Shown: piece by piece, positions 1-13,500 of the stretch
How the letters are laid out: the number at the start of each line of letters is the position of its first letter
Position numbering within the stretch: the stretch's first letter is position 1
Source: Tieghemiomyces parasiticus
Taxonomy: Eukaryota; Kickxellomycota; Dimargaritomycetes; Dimargaritales; Dimargaritaceae
NCBI GenBank assembly: GCA_027575765.1
Contig: JANBPT010000048.1
Location: 29,586 to 93,585 of the forward strand
Length of the DNA stretch: 64,000 nucleotides
Direction of reading: 5' to 3'
Notes under the pieces: model-generated
Database searches by the model: none
What the model was told of the DNA's origin: nothing
What the model saw: the letters and a program-made list of their open reading frames with translations, nothing else
Program-made: the position numbers and the translations under genes

Positions 1-28
1 GAGTCTTCGACTCACACCCTCGCTTCCA

Positions 29-3000
29 ATGGACGGGTAAGTACCTGATGGAGGGCCGGTACTGGCGCTGCTATGCCCAGTGGGATTCGCACGCTATCGG
101 CAGCTAGTAGCACCTTTCATCCCAGGCAGCCGCAACCCAGGACACAACTTCTCGGCCTAACTTGCTGCCCCTGTGTACGCCACCGTGATTCCCTTTCCAA
201 CGCCAGGCTTGAATTTCCCGACCTTCACCACCAGATTCTGCACCAGCTGGCCACGACCCTGGCCCTTCAGAAGGAAAAGGCGTCGCACCAGGGGGTCCCG
301 CAGCTCTGGAACCAATTTCCCACCCTACCTGTAGCCGAGGCCGTCGTCCCGGCGAGTCCCGCAGCGGTCCCTGCGCAGCCGGCGGAACCCGCAGACGGGG
401 GGAGAACTGGTCCTCCCGGGGATAAATCGCCGCCGCCGTTGACCAACGGTCATGCTGTCCCCGGCCCTACCGCCATCAACTCCTCGCCGGTTACCCCAGA
501 ACTCATGACGGCCCGCCAGCAGAGTGCCATTTTGGCTGGGGCACGCTGGGCTCTGGAGACCAAATCCTATGCTACCCGCTGTCAGCTCGTGCAGCGCCTG
601 TTGCCCTACCTGGCCGCCCTCCCGGACTACACCTACCCGGAAAACTACCGGTGGAAGGAGATTTCGCCCGAGGATCGGTTCGTGTACGAGTTTACCTCGT
701 ATTTGCTCAACATTGCCGCCGAGGAACTGGTCAACCCAGCCACCGATGAACCCGATGTGCCGCACCCGGCCAACCTAGCCCACACTATCCTGGAAGCCGT
801 ATGGAGCTACGTCGAGTCCCACGTCCACCTATTATGCGACGCGTCGCCCGTGCGCGCGTGTACTTTCGTCCTGCCTTCGCTCAACGGCGCCTTCCAGGCC
901 CTGGAGGACGCCCCTTTGGCGTTTCCCGCATCCTGGGTGGTCAAGGCCTACGACTTGGCCAAGCGTTTGCTCCACGGGGACGTCCTTGATACCATCACCC
1001 GCAAGATCGCCGCCGCGCGCCGCGGGACCAGCGTGGGTGATGCTAGCGACTCCGGACCACGCTACGCCCGCCGTGTACTGAAGCGCTACGCCGACTCCGG
1101 TGCACCGTTCTCCAGCAACGCCGTGATCGTGCGTTACCTCGGCTTCGTGCGGAACGTCCTGGTGCGTCGCTCTGTGCGTACCGACATCGACGCCGACTGC
1201 CGCACCAAAGTCCGTGTGGCCAGCCGCGGTCGCAGCGGAACCACCGCCGCCCCGGCTGTTAACCACCTCAACGCCGCTGATTTGCACGACGAGGCCCCGC
1301 GGGCTAAGCCCCCTGCCCCTGTCGCGACGGGAGCGGGTGGAGCCGGTCTCCAGGAGCCCGAGACCTACGAGGAGTGTTGGGCCCAGCTTAAAACCCGCCC
1401 GCAGCCCCGGTTCTCCGAAAATGCGGCGGCCCCCGACGATCCCTCCGCCTACGCCCGGGCTGTCCGCGGCCTGTTCGTTCTCAGCCAGCGGTACTGGGCC
1501 GACCTGGTTAACCTGATGCGCGAACCTAGCCCCACGGGGTCCTCCCCGGACGAGATGGTACGGCCGGCGCCCACCGCTGGGTCCACCCCCAACGTCGGAT
1601 GGAGTCCCCAGCTCACCGTGCGCCCGGGTGGCCCGGGCCCTGCCGCGACCCTTGCCGTCCCATCCGCTCACCAGTTACCCCCGACGGCCAGTACCCCCCA
1701 GTGGTACTTGGCCCCGGAACTCTACGTACTGGACCTCCTCCCACGCTGCCTGCAGGTGGCCGGTCTGGCTTGCTACGTGCTTGGATGCCTCGACGAACCG
1801 TTCCTTAATGATATCCTCACCTTCCTCATCTCTCCGCTGGCGCGCGCTTGCCCCCTGGTGGTAATCACCATCTGCGACGTGCTGGAGGTCATCGCGGGCA
1901 GTTTCCCAGACTACCGCGCCGAAATCCTGCAGTCCATGATCGACTACGTTAATCACCCGCCGGCCAATGCCGCTGAGGTGATGCCCGACGCTTCCGGGCT
2001 AGAACGCAACCCAGCCGAGGTGGCGTTAGACGACGAACTGCTGGGCTACGTGGTCCACGTCCTGACCCGCTGTCTGGCCCTCAATGCCGGCGGGGACCAG
2101 GTGGCGTTGTCCACCCTGCACCTGTTCATGAACACCCTCTTCGCGATGCACCTCGACACCCAGAAGGTCCCGTTGGCTCACCGCATCAGCCGCAACGCCA
2201 TAATCGCCCTCAGCGACGTGACCCTGGCCCTACACAACGACCGCATCACCGTGTGGTGCGTATCCACCCTGCTCCGGTCGGCCAAGAAGCACGACGTGTC
2301 CTTGCGCCGGCTGATCATAGAGAAACTGGCACAGGTGGCCCTGATCGCCCCCACCACTTCGTTCGTAGAGGTTGTGGAACTGCTGGCCCTGGTGGGCGAC
2401 ACCCGCCACGCCCGTGAAGCTGGGGTCGAGGCCCACGTCTTGCGTGAGACAGTATGGCGCACCATGCGCTACCTGGCCACCCGGGCCAACCAACGTCCGG
2501 ACCTTTACAATCGATTCTTGGCCCTTATCCTTAACTGGTTTGTGGATAAAGGTGTGGAAATCCAGACCACAGCTTGTGTGGTGCGTACCCGCGGGGTCAT
2601 CCACGCCAAGGAACTGGGCGTGTTCCTACCCGTCATTCAGGCGCTCCTCGAGCACCGCGATTTTGAACCTCACCTCAAGGCCTCACACGACATGGTATCC
2701 CTAATGCGCAACGTGTGGTTCCACCTGGTGCTCAACGGGTGTCTGGTGGACCCCTCATGGATCGCCGAGTACAACGACGCCCTGGTGGTGATGGCCGCCA
2801 AGTCTCCGATCCTGGTGCACGAGTCGGCCATCAACTACCTCGAGACTGACCTCGAGTACAACTCGGTGCTGCGTCGCGGGTACTCGGAACAGTCCCTGTC
2901 CAGCTTACGCGCCACCCTGGCGTCGTACCTCCCCGACCACGCGGCGGCCATCCGGTCCCTGTCATTCGCCCAGACCACCTTCCTGCTGGCCATCTGGTAC

Positions 3001-6000
3001 GTCGAAACCACCCGCGGCCGCGCTGGGAATTGCACCCAAGTCCTGCGCTACTTTGATAACCCCGGCGTCACCTCGTCTAAACTGGTGGGCCTGATCGAGG
3101 CCATCGCCGACCGGACCCTCAAAGAGTATGTGCAAGAACGTCGGTTCCAGTTCACCTCGGCGGTGGTCAACGAACAGATGAAAGGTCAGCTGCGCGCGCT
3201 ACTCATCAGCAGCTGTAGTAGACTCGAACGCGTCAGCCGCCTCTCCCGCATCTTTGTCAAGGGTATTCTCCGACCATACCCGCAGGCCCTCCTGGACAGC
3301 CAGTTGCTCTTCACCCTGCTTGAGCTAGTCCAGTTGGTCTGGGAGTCCTGCCAGGCCGAAATTGAGGACGAGTTTTACCCGGTCTACAGTTTCACTTCCC
3401 GCCCGCTGGGTATCACCTTGCAGTTGCCCGACTCCATGTCGTACCGGAAAACCCTCCTGGCTTCCTTCGCCGTCGCTGCCCGCGACTGGCTGCTGCTCAC
3501 CACCCGTGCCGCCCCCCTCGAGATGGACAATCTGTTGCAGGATTACCTAGCCCGCACTGACAACGTAACGGTGGGGTTCCGCCCGCACGTGGGCCGGTCT
3601 TTGGCTCTAGATATTGGCCGGTCGCTCTACGCCGCCGTGGCCGGGACCCTGACGTCGGCCTTGTTTGGCGCCGAGGCCGGTGGTGACCCAGTACCCGTCA
3701 TGCTGCCCGTCGCGGGAGAAAGCCAGCCGGGCGCCGCGGGGTTCGCCGGTGGGGCCCTCACCACTTTTGGTACGCCCTCCGGGACTGCCCCGGCGTTCAC
3801 GGTGGATGCAGCCTCGGCCTTCCTGTTCCAGTTTGGGCGCCGCATGTACTACCGCGGCGAGCAGCACGGGTGGGCTACCCCGGAGGCCCGTGACGAGGCC
3901 AACCGGGCCCTCCTGGACGAACTGCGCACCCTTCACGCGCGGGCCTGCCGCCGCGACTCGGTGCCTGCCGAGGACCTGTATGCCGTGTTTTGCCGGGCGG
4001 CCGCGGTGGTCAAGTCCCAACCCACGCCCGACCGCCTCATCCTGCACCTGCTGTGCTGGACACCCGTACACCTGTTCACGGATGACGCCATGAAAATGGC
4101 CGCCGCGGTGTGGACCGACCTGCTGCTCCACCGGCCAGAACTGGAACCCGTACTCATGGCCGAACTGGTAGCCTGCTGGACCTGGACGGTGCGCCACCGT
4201 CGCGGCCTCTTCACCGACCGCTTCACCCCACGTAATCCCTTCGGCTCCAAAATGTCCTACGCGCCCACCGACAAGACCGCGCGCTACCGTGCCTACCAGG
4301 GCATCGCCGCGTGTTTCCACCCGCACGTCACCTGGATCCTGTTCTTCACCTCGCGTCTGGAGGCTACCCAGTTCCACCACCCGGACACCGCCCTCTTGCT
4401 GGCCCGCATGTTCCAGCTGACCTTCCCTGCACTGGACCGCCTGAGCAGCAACCCACTGGCCCGCCAGGGTCGGTTTCTCTTGGCCCGTCTCGGGCTCAAG
4501 CTGCTCGAGCACCTTTTCGCAGGCCCCGTGGTGGTCTTCCGGTTCCGGCTGCACGTCTACGCCCTGGCCCTGTCGTGGTTCACCGTGGCCCCACGTTGGA
4601 CGTTCAGCGGGAGTAAGCGCTCGATTGCCGAAGAGCTCCGCCTACTCATCGACTGTTACGGCGCCGTGGAGGCCGACCTGACCACCGCGACCACCGCCGG
4701 TGCCCACGTCCAGTGGAGCGGGTCCATCGAAGCGCGCGCCAAGAGCACGGCCGCTCTGCTCGACGATTTACCGCCGCCGGCCGTCGACGGCCGCGCCTAC
4801 ACTTCCCCGGAATTGCCGTCCCCAGCCACTCGCCAGCGTCTGGTCCGCCAGAAACGCCTAATCTTGCTACTGCTGGCTAGTGAGATTCGCCGCCTGGTGG
4901 TGTGGAACAGCGCCTCGGATCCGGCCGTCACCCAACGCGACGCCGGGGGCCGGTTCCGCGAGCCGGCCTACCCTGAGGAAGGATGGCGCCAGGTGGTGCG
5001 CGACGCGTGGGATTTCGACCCCAACCTGGCCGTATACCTGCCGGCCCGCCTGTCCCACCCGGCGGTGGCCGACGAACTGCGCTGCCTGGTCCTGCGGGAT
5101 CCGCGAGCCGTGGTGCGTAACCCGGACGCCCTCCCGCACCTCCTCCCGCGCAGCCAGACCCTGACCCTTGACCAGAAACGGTACCTGCTGTACTGGGCCC
5201 CCGTCGCCCCCGTGGCCGCCACCGCCTACCTGACCGGGACGCACAGCGCCCAACCCCTGGTGGTGCAGTACGCCATGCGGGCCCTGGCGCAGTACCCGAT
5301 CGACGTGGTGTTCTTTTATGTTCCGCAGCTTGTTCAGGCGCTCCGTTACGACCTCCTCGGGTACGTCGAACGTTATATTCTGGACGCCGCACTGATCTCG
5401 CAGCTGTTTGCCCACCAGATCATCTGGAACATGAAGGCCAACATGTACAAGGATGAGGAGGGCATGGTGCCCGACACGCTGAAACCCACCCTTGACCGTA
5501 TGATCGCCCACATTGTCGGCCAGCTCTCGGGCCCCAATCAGGCCTTCTACGAGCGCGAATTTGCCTTCTTTGGCAAGGTCACGGGTATCTCCGGGAAACT
5601 GAAGCCGTTTATTAAGAAGCCCAAGGAGGAGAAGAAGAAAAAGATTGACGAGGAGATGCGCCAGATCGCGGTCGACGTCGGCGTGTACCTGCCCTCCAAC
5701 CCAGACGGAACTGTTGTGGATATTGACTACAATTCTGGCCGTCCGCTCCAGTCCCACGCCAAGGCACCCTTTATGGCTACATTCTATGTGAAGCGTCGTA
5801 TTGCCGCCACCGACGAAGTTCAGGAACTTATCGATGACCATGGGTCTGACGACAGTGTGGTGCTCGTTGATAGCGAACAGGTGTTGACCCCGACCGAGCC
5901 TGAGCCCACCATGACTGTCCCCCCCACGGATCCTAAACCACCCTCTAACGCCCCCGTGGGCGGGATGGCCGCCGCGGCGGAGACGCACGGAGCGCCCCGG

Positions 6001-6903
6001 TCCGCGGCCTCGTCATTCGTGGCCAACGGCGGCGGCGGGGGAGGTGCTCCGCTGTCTGTCACGTCTACCCACGCCGAGAGCCAGGCTCAGATGGCGGCCC
6101 GCGTGGCAGAGGTTATCGTTAAGCAGTCGGCCATCTTTAAGGTGGGCGACGACTGCCGGCAGGATGTGCTGGCCCTGCAGCTCATTGCTGTCTTCAAGAA
6201 CATTTTCACGTCAGTGGGACTTGACCTGTACCTATTCCCCTACCGCGTGGTGGCGACCAACCCGGGGTGCGGTATGATCGATGTGATTCCCAATGCCATC
6301 TCGCGCGACCAGCTGGGCCGTGAAAAGGTCAACAGTCTGTACGACTACTTTGTGACCAAGTACGGTGGCGAGGACTCGGTGTCGTTCCAAAAGGCCCGTC
6401 ATAATTTCGTCCAGAGCGTGGCAGCCTACTCGCTGATCTCCTTCCTCCTACAGATCAAGGACCGGCATAACGGCAACATTATGATTGACGACCGTGGCCA
6501 CATGGTCCATATCGATTTCGGGTTCATCCTGGATATCTCGCCCGGTGGGATCAACTTCGAGAGCTCGCCGTTCAAGCTCACCACCGAGATGATCAATGTC
6601 ATGGGCGGGTCCGCGACTGCCCAGCCGTTCAAACTGTTTGCCGATCTGTGTGTCAAGGCCTATTTGGCCTCCCGCCCCTACGCCGAATTGATCGTGGAGA
6701 CAGTACGTCTCATGGCCGACTCGGGCTTGCCTTGCTTTAAAGGGGAGTCCACCCTCGTCAAGTTGCGACAGCGGTTCCAACTTGATAAGACCGAGCGTGA
6801 TGCCGCCCAGTATATGCTCGACCGTATCCACGAATCGTTCCAGAACCGCCGGACCGTGCTCTACGATTCGTTCCAGAAGGCGACGAACGGGATTCCATAT
6901 TAA
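29..6903 (+). CDS. STT4: Phosphatidylinositol 4-kinase alpha (STT4 type)
   Basis: Type III PI 4-kinase that makes PI4P at the plasma membrane. The lipid-kinase-unique helical domain (about residues 1663-1758, with the block FFYVPQLVQALRYD) precedes a PI3/4-kinase domain. The catalytic loop reads KDRHNGN (D at about 2088), the metal motif is DFG (about 2106), and the protein ends with the family's NGIPY tail. At 2234 residues it is slightly longer than yeast Stt4. I favour a start at ATG 29: ATGGACGG is followed by donor GTAAGT at 37, a CTAAC branch site at 157-161 and acceptor CAG at 204-206, so exons 29-36 and 207-6903 join in frame. A 44-nt intron ending at 80, or an unspliced start at ATG 73, also keeps the frame, so the first ~40 residues are uncertain. 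A segment of about 105 residues, rich in Pro, Ala, Thr and Gly, is inserted in the kinase N-lobe (about nt 5800-6120). Confidence 0.95.
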
Positions 6904-7597
6904 GCAACGTGGACGAAAGGGCGTCATGCAGACCCTTTCAAGGCACGGTTTTTTTTTATTATATACATTTGTGAGTTGCCTTTATAGACGCTAGGGCCCT
7001 GGAACCACTTTTGGCCAGGGTCTACCTTTAAGCTGTGCCTTTTTTTATACTATTTTCGACCAAACCTGGTCAATATCCTAATCAACCTTTTCGGTACCTT
7101 CCTTTCAGCTTCCACAACTTTATTCGCAACGTAATAGTAGCCAATAATATCTTCCGCATAAACTTCCGTATGATCATGTGACATAACCATACCGGCTTGC
7201 TCAGGGTCTCCTCTCCTTCCTCCCTCGCTTCTGAGAGCACCACTGATCGGTACAGGCTTGTGGGGATGTGCCTCCGCCCCCCTCCCTTTGATTAGCTCTT
7301 GAGACGCAAAGCCAACTTTGAAACCCCAGTGCCTAATTAATCAGTGTCCAATCTGGTCGACGCCCCAAGTTACCTTTGCCACAGCCCCCCACCCCCACAC
7401 TCTTCGGAGGCAGACCAATGCACCTCCTACAGACTTCAAGTGTCAAAAAAAGGCTCAATTTTTTTTAACCAGCTCGGTTTAGACATTCATGACAAACATG
7501 AGACCCCTTGGCTCTTCAACCCAGGCCCTTATTATCCTCTCACATTCAACGCATTTCTAGTCCTGCGTCTCCCCCCACTACAACCATTCCATACACC
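6904..7597. other. Spacer between STT4 and TFC3
   Basis: About 690 nt between two genes in tandem. It starts with T-rich runs just after the STT4 stop (around 6950-6963 and 7041-7050), suitable for 3' end formation. It ends in a pyrimidine-rich leader before the TFC3 ATG. A non-ATG extension of the TFC3 frame begins at 7508 but is unlikely to be used. No other coding signal was seen. Confidence 0.6.
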
Positions 7598-10500
7598 ATG
7601 TCGCTGGACGACCTAATGGGCCACTTGGTCCGGGAAATCGCCATGGATGGCGAGCTCGGCAGTACCTGTCCCCGCCTCTGGAGCTTCGCCGAATCGTTCT
7701 ACCAGTCCCATGAGGTGTCTCATTTGGACAACCGGGGTCCTTCGGCGCCCGCCCGACCGTATGTTGACGCCAACGCCCAAGCCTTCCTGTGGCGGTGGTT
7801 GTTGAGTCTGCCCAACCTAACCGTCTTGGTTGAAGCCATGGATAATGATAAACTGACCCTATTACCTGTCGACAATGAAGCGGAGAAGAACGACAATGGT
7901 AGCAACGCGGGCAGCGTTCAGCAAGATGTAGTACTGATCCCACTCCCCGAAGTCACTGCCGCGCCTGTGTTTCGCCTGGGCCGTATACCACGCGGGTCGC
8001 GTAACTGTGTGACCGACCGCCAGGCCGGTCGCTACATCCTATACACCACTGACCGCCAGATGCGTGATGCCGTCAGAGAGGCTGACCGGTCACATCTTTG
8101 GGACGACCTTCCCCAAGTGGCTTGGTCCGAGCTGCCCGCCCAATTCTCCGCACGGTACAAGGGCACCACACTACTCACCGACGACGATCCCAGCGATCTG
8201 GACGACCATTTCCTAGCGTCCAAGACCAGAGAGCTTGGCACGACTGTTGCCCGGAAGTACCGCCTCATCGTACGTGCCAGCGTGCCGCAGATCCTCCACC
8301 ACCTCTTCAAGGGCCGGTCGGGTGGAATGATGCTGCTAGCCACTCTTGCTTACCCGGTACTCCAATATGTGGCTCGAGCGCGGACCCAGGGAATGCCCGT
8401 CGTCGAGCTGAGCCGCCTGTTCGGTATGGACCCGCGTACCACCTTTTACATCTGTAAGAGTCTCGGGGCCCGCCGACTGCTAGATCGAGTTGCTGCCGTG
8501 TACATGAACACCCACACCACCGTGGCCTACCATTACGCTTACTTCACCCTGCCCACGGCGGCGGAGAACGGGGACACTGCGGAGGCCGCGTCGACCCAAC
8601 CGGCGACCACCGCGTCCAAGCCAGGCCCAGCGGCGGCGGTTGGTCCGATGGCCGTCGTCAGCAAGGCCTACCCGATTCACGCCTTTCGAGCCGCCGTGTG
8701 CCACGCGCTGGCTCAACGACCCAACGGCGTCATGCTATTCTCTGAACTCAAGTACCAACTAGGGGCCCGGCAGAGTAACATGCGACAGCAGAAGCGTGTC
8801 AACCGCCACATCACGTGGTTGGTCGAACACGGGTACCTGGTGAAAATCCGAGTGCCACGGGAAATGGTGGCAGGACCCGACAACGTCGAGGGCGACGGGA
8901 CGGAGGATATAGTCATGAAGCATGAGGAAGAGGAGGAAGAGGGAGCAGCCACCAAGAGCGATTCGCCTGGCCCCCATGTCGCGTCCACGTCGCCAGCGGG
9001 GCCCGATACTGAGCCAGCGGCGATGGTGGTCGACAGCCGCGACGACGTGCCTGAATTCGATATGGGCGACCTTGCCATGGCCGCCGGTAAAGCCTACGAT
9101 GGCTCCTTCCTTTGGGGGGAAGGCCCCGAGTCCACCACAGCCTTATACTCGGCCCGGAGCCTACTAGACGCCATCGATGACGACGCCGAGGCTGAGGAAG
9201 ATGATGAAGAAGAAGGGGGAAACAAAGGGCGGCGGATGGCCGGGCGCGCCACGCACCAGACGAGAAATACCGACTCCGATGAAGAGTGTGCGGATGAGGA
9301 GGAAGGGTGTGTTGCCGACGACGTTGACAAGCCGCTAACCGTGGTGCCCCGACGTATAGCCCACCACCTGCGCGGACAACCGAAACGCGTGAGGCGCGCT
9401 CCAAAGGAACTATGTGTACGGCTCCTACGCGAATACCGTGCGCCGCGTCCCCAAACGTACACGGGGACCGCCGCCCCGCCAAATACGACGGCTGACGACG
9501 CTACGCCCGTGGACGTCTCCGATCCCGTAACTGCCTCCCCGCCGCCTGGGATTCCCTCCGCCACGTCCAAACGGTTCTACTACACCAACCACACCGAGCC
9601 CATCACCTCTGGCGCCACTTTCCCGACCTACTCGCAGGTCCCTACGGGTGCGGCTCCGGCCTGGGGACCGTCCCCGTTCCAGCCTGTCGAGGTTCAGGTC
9701 TACCGATTAATTGCGGCAGCGGGTAGCGGAGGGACCACCGCGTCCGCCATACGCGCCGTTATGCCCACTGTCGCACGGCCCATCCTCTTTAAAGTACTCG
9801 ATACGCTCCTCAAGAACAAGGAGGCCAAGAATGCCCAGTTCACGCAGTTTTTGGATCCCCCATCCGGTATCCAGTCCCTGACGTGCGCGTTCCCGGCCCG
9901 TTCAGAAATGGTCCACTGCGGTCGGCTCCGCCAGCGTCGCGTTGTGGTGGGCACTGACCCTGACCGTCAGGTGCCACGCTGGACCCGGCCGTTCTTCCCT
10001 CCGATTGACGCTCCAGAGCGTTCGGCACAAGTTGTCGGGGAAACGGAGGAACCCGGCCCAGAGTCAAAGGTCGAAGCAGCAGATGCATCGACCACCGACA
10101 TATCGACTTCAACGAGCCGAAAGCGCGGCAGGTCAGTCGTTACCGATGCCAGTCCGACATTAGGCCTGAAACGCATCCGCACCACCACCGAACCAGGCGA
10201 CGGAGCATGTCTCTCGGATGATCTGACCAACCTCCCGTTTCAGCCCATCACCGCCGACGGGACCTGTCCGGACTGCCATCTGGGCGGACCGATGCTACAC
10301 GCTACGGTTTGTGAGGGTTGTCAGAAATCCTTCCACGTTGCCTGCATCCTCAGCCGGGACCCCGCCGTGGCCCTCGATAGCTGGCGGTGCTCACCGGCCT
10401 GCCGTTTGACCGCCACCTCGAAGCGCGCTCGGCCTACTCAGGCCGCAGCGCCGCAGCCAAGCGAGCCCCTTTCCACTCCGCGCCGCCGCCCGCGCGGAAT

Positions 10501-13500
10501 CACGTCAGAGCAGCGCAGCGAAGCCCTCCGGGAACTGATCGAAGCGGAGGGCGTCGTACCCATCAATGGGGAGCTCAGGCAGCGACTAAGCGACGCCCTG
10601 GAGGCCCGGTACGGCCCCATTCCGTTCCTTATGGACTTGAAGACCGTCATGCGGGCCGCCCGGGCCCTCGAGCAGCACGGTCACGCCCGGCTGCTCCGGA
10701 CGGCCATGCCTGGGGTTGTTCGCGATGCCAAATTGGTCACCCTGGCCTACCACCCGAGCCTAACCCCAGATAGCCCCGCGGTGCGTCGCCTGCTCGAAAA
10801 TCTGGGCGACTCGGTCGTCATGAGCCGGGGGAAAGCCCCACAAAGGCCTCCCGTAGAGGCCGTGTCGGTGGCCCGTGTTGGCCCGATGTCGCGAAGGTCC
10901 GGAGTGGCCACGGTCGTGCCATCCCATCCGGACGAGGAGTGGCTGACAACGACGCAGGACCTTGGCTGGATCCCGGCCAAGATGGTGCGCGCCCGGATCC
11001 TCCACCTTTGGCTCATCGACTATGTTCGCGACCAGCAAAACATGGACCACCGCTACGTGTTCCCCCACGGCGTTTTCCGCCAGGTACTCCTACTTAGCCG
11101 CCTCCCCTTGCGCCTGTACCTACAAATCGTAGCTTGCCGCTTCCTCGCGCCGACCCCTGGTGAGGACAATCCGGTCGACTATCTCTACGAGCACCGTCAC
11201 GACGCCACCCCGCTCAGCGAGCTGCCGGCATGGATCCAACGCGCTCTCAGGACCCAGCACCACACGGTGCGACACCAGATCGACGACCAGTTAAACGTAC
11301 TGAGGGCTCTCCTTTTGCTATACCCGGCCGACTATGCCCATTTGCACACCGTTGAGCAGGAAGCTAGTGTCACTTGCCCGCCCAGTCTATCTCAGGCGCC
11401 GGCTAACGCCTTCCAACTAAGTATTGACGCGCCTATCAAGGACCTCACCTGTTTGACTGACCCGCGGCCCATCCTCGGCAGGTGGAGTGTCCGCACACCT
11501 GCCGACGCCGCCGACTACTGGTCTCAATTGGAATTCTATTGCGACCATGCCCGGTCGCTCGCCACCGCCAGAGCGACTAGCCACAGCGCTATTGAGCTGC
11601 CGGTGTCTGCAGGTACGGGCCCGGCTGGTGACCACGCCCTGGAAGACACCGGACCAGACTGGCACGCTGTCGTCCGTGATTTCAACTACCGGACTGCCGA
11701 GGGCCGTAACCCCCTGCTGACCATGGTGTGCTTCGTGGCGTGGGTGCCACCGCGCCACCTGGACCGTGCGCAGCGCCTCAAGCTGGATGAGTACATTGAC
11801 CGTGCCACCGGAGCCACCCCACTGGAAAGCGGTCTCAAGTGCGCCCGCATCGCCGAATTAACCGAGCTCCCACTATCTTCGGTGCTCGCCTACTACCGCC
11901 GGATTGAGCACTTACGCGAACGGCGGCGGCAACAAGTGGAGGCTGCAACGGCCTTCCCGCCGTCCCGGCGCCGCCTGCGCGGTAGTCGCCAAGCCGACGC
12001 GTTGGAGGGTGCCCCGGGTGGAACTCCAAGCAAAGGGGGATCCGGCATGCAAGTTCACGACTTGGAATTACCCTCCGCCCATAATCCGTACAAGGCCGCC
12101 CGCACCGCCCTCCAGTACCGTCTCCAGCGCAGCCAGGAGCTCGACCTGCCCCCGCGGCTCCGGTGCTCCGGTTTACTCCGCCAGGCCGTACGACCCACCG
12201 ATGGCCCGGACAGCCTTTCGGCTTCCTCACCGTCCGTTTCCCGAGAACGTCGTCGTATATATTGGAACGAGACGATGGATCACCAGGTTCTGTTATATTA
12301 CGTGGTCATGAAGACCTGTGTCAGGCTTCCTCAGCGCCGGTTCATCTGGTTGGCCGGACCGCCCTGCATTCCAGAAATCGCTGCCACCTTCCCAGACGAT
12401 TACTGCGACTACCATCCGGTTATCCCGCGCCGCGTGGTCGACTTCATTGTCTGGCGAGCCACTGAGGCGCCTCGAATGGACCCCGTGCAGCGCGAGGCCG
12501 AGGAGACGGACCGACTGCGGGCTCTCCTACCCACGCTAGTCCTGGCCTTCTCCACTCGCCACCGACTGGCCAACCGACTCCGTCATCGGTTTAACCGCCT
12601 CCTGACCCGTGCGACTACCCGCGAACAGCTGGCCGTCCTGTTGCGCCAGTGGGAAGAGGTTTACAACTACGGAGTCCAGCGCGAATTGATCGAAGCCTAC
12701 CAGGACCACGCCCTGCGCCGCAAGCGCCAGGTCAGTTCTATCGACCTGCTCGATCTTGCCCGGCAGTGGGTCACTTACTGGCATGTCTATCTGACCACGT
12801 CCGGCCGGCCGGCGGCCACCCATTTCCGTCACACCCAACTAGGGCCGGGTGTCGAAACCGTCCTCCGTGCCGCCCCAGTGGTCGGGTCGGCCGATTTTAA
12901 GATGCTGTACTTGTATCTGCTTCATTCCAGTCGCACTTCCCCCGGTGCCGCACCCACGACCTCGGGGCCCCCAGACGACACTTGGTACATTGACACAAAT
13001 GACTACGAGGCCTATTGGGCCCGGTATGAACCCGGGGGTGATCTGGCCGAGGTGACAATGGAGACAATTCAGAACTATAACCGCCAGGCCTTGGACTCCG
13101 CCACCATGCTTGATCCGGAGCTGGCCACACGACTGCTGCTGCCGCTCCCCGGGGCGACGGATGGGGCGGCGGCGGTGATGAGGTCGTTAGAGGTCGGTAG
13201 TAGTGGCTATTCCCGCCATGACGGCTCCAACCCGCAGCCACAGGTGAATCCGGGAACCTTCCTACCGGCGTGCCTCGCCGATCTCCATCGCATCTACCGC
13301 GTCACGGCCCTTCAGGGGCCCGACCTGGCCGACGCGGAAGCCCGGGCGCACCACCACCTCCAGCACCACCCTCTCCAACAGCACTATCGCTACGACTCAG
13401 GCACGACTGTTTCCCCCGCCATACTCCACCCGGAGGATGAAGTGCGTCGCAGTATTACCCTGATCCACCGGTTCGCCATTCTCCGGGCCATGCCATACGT

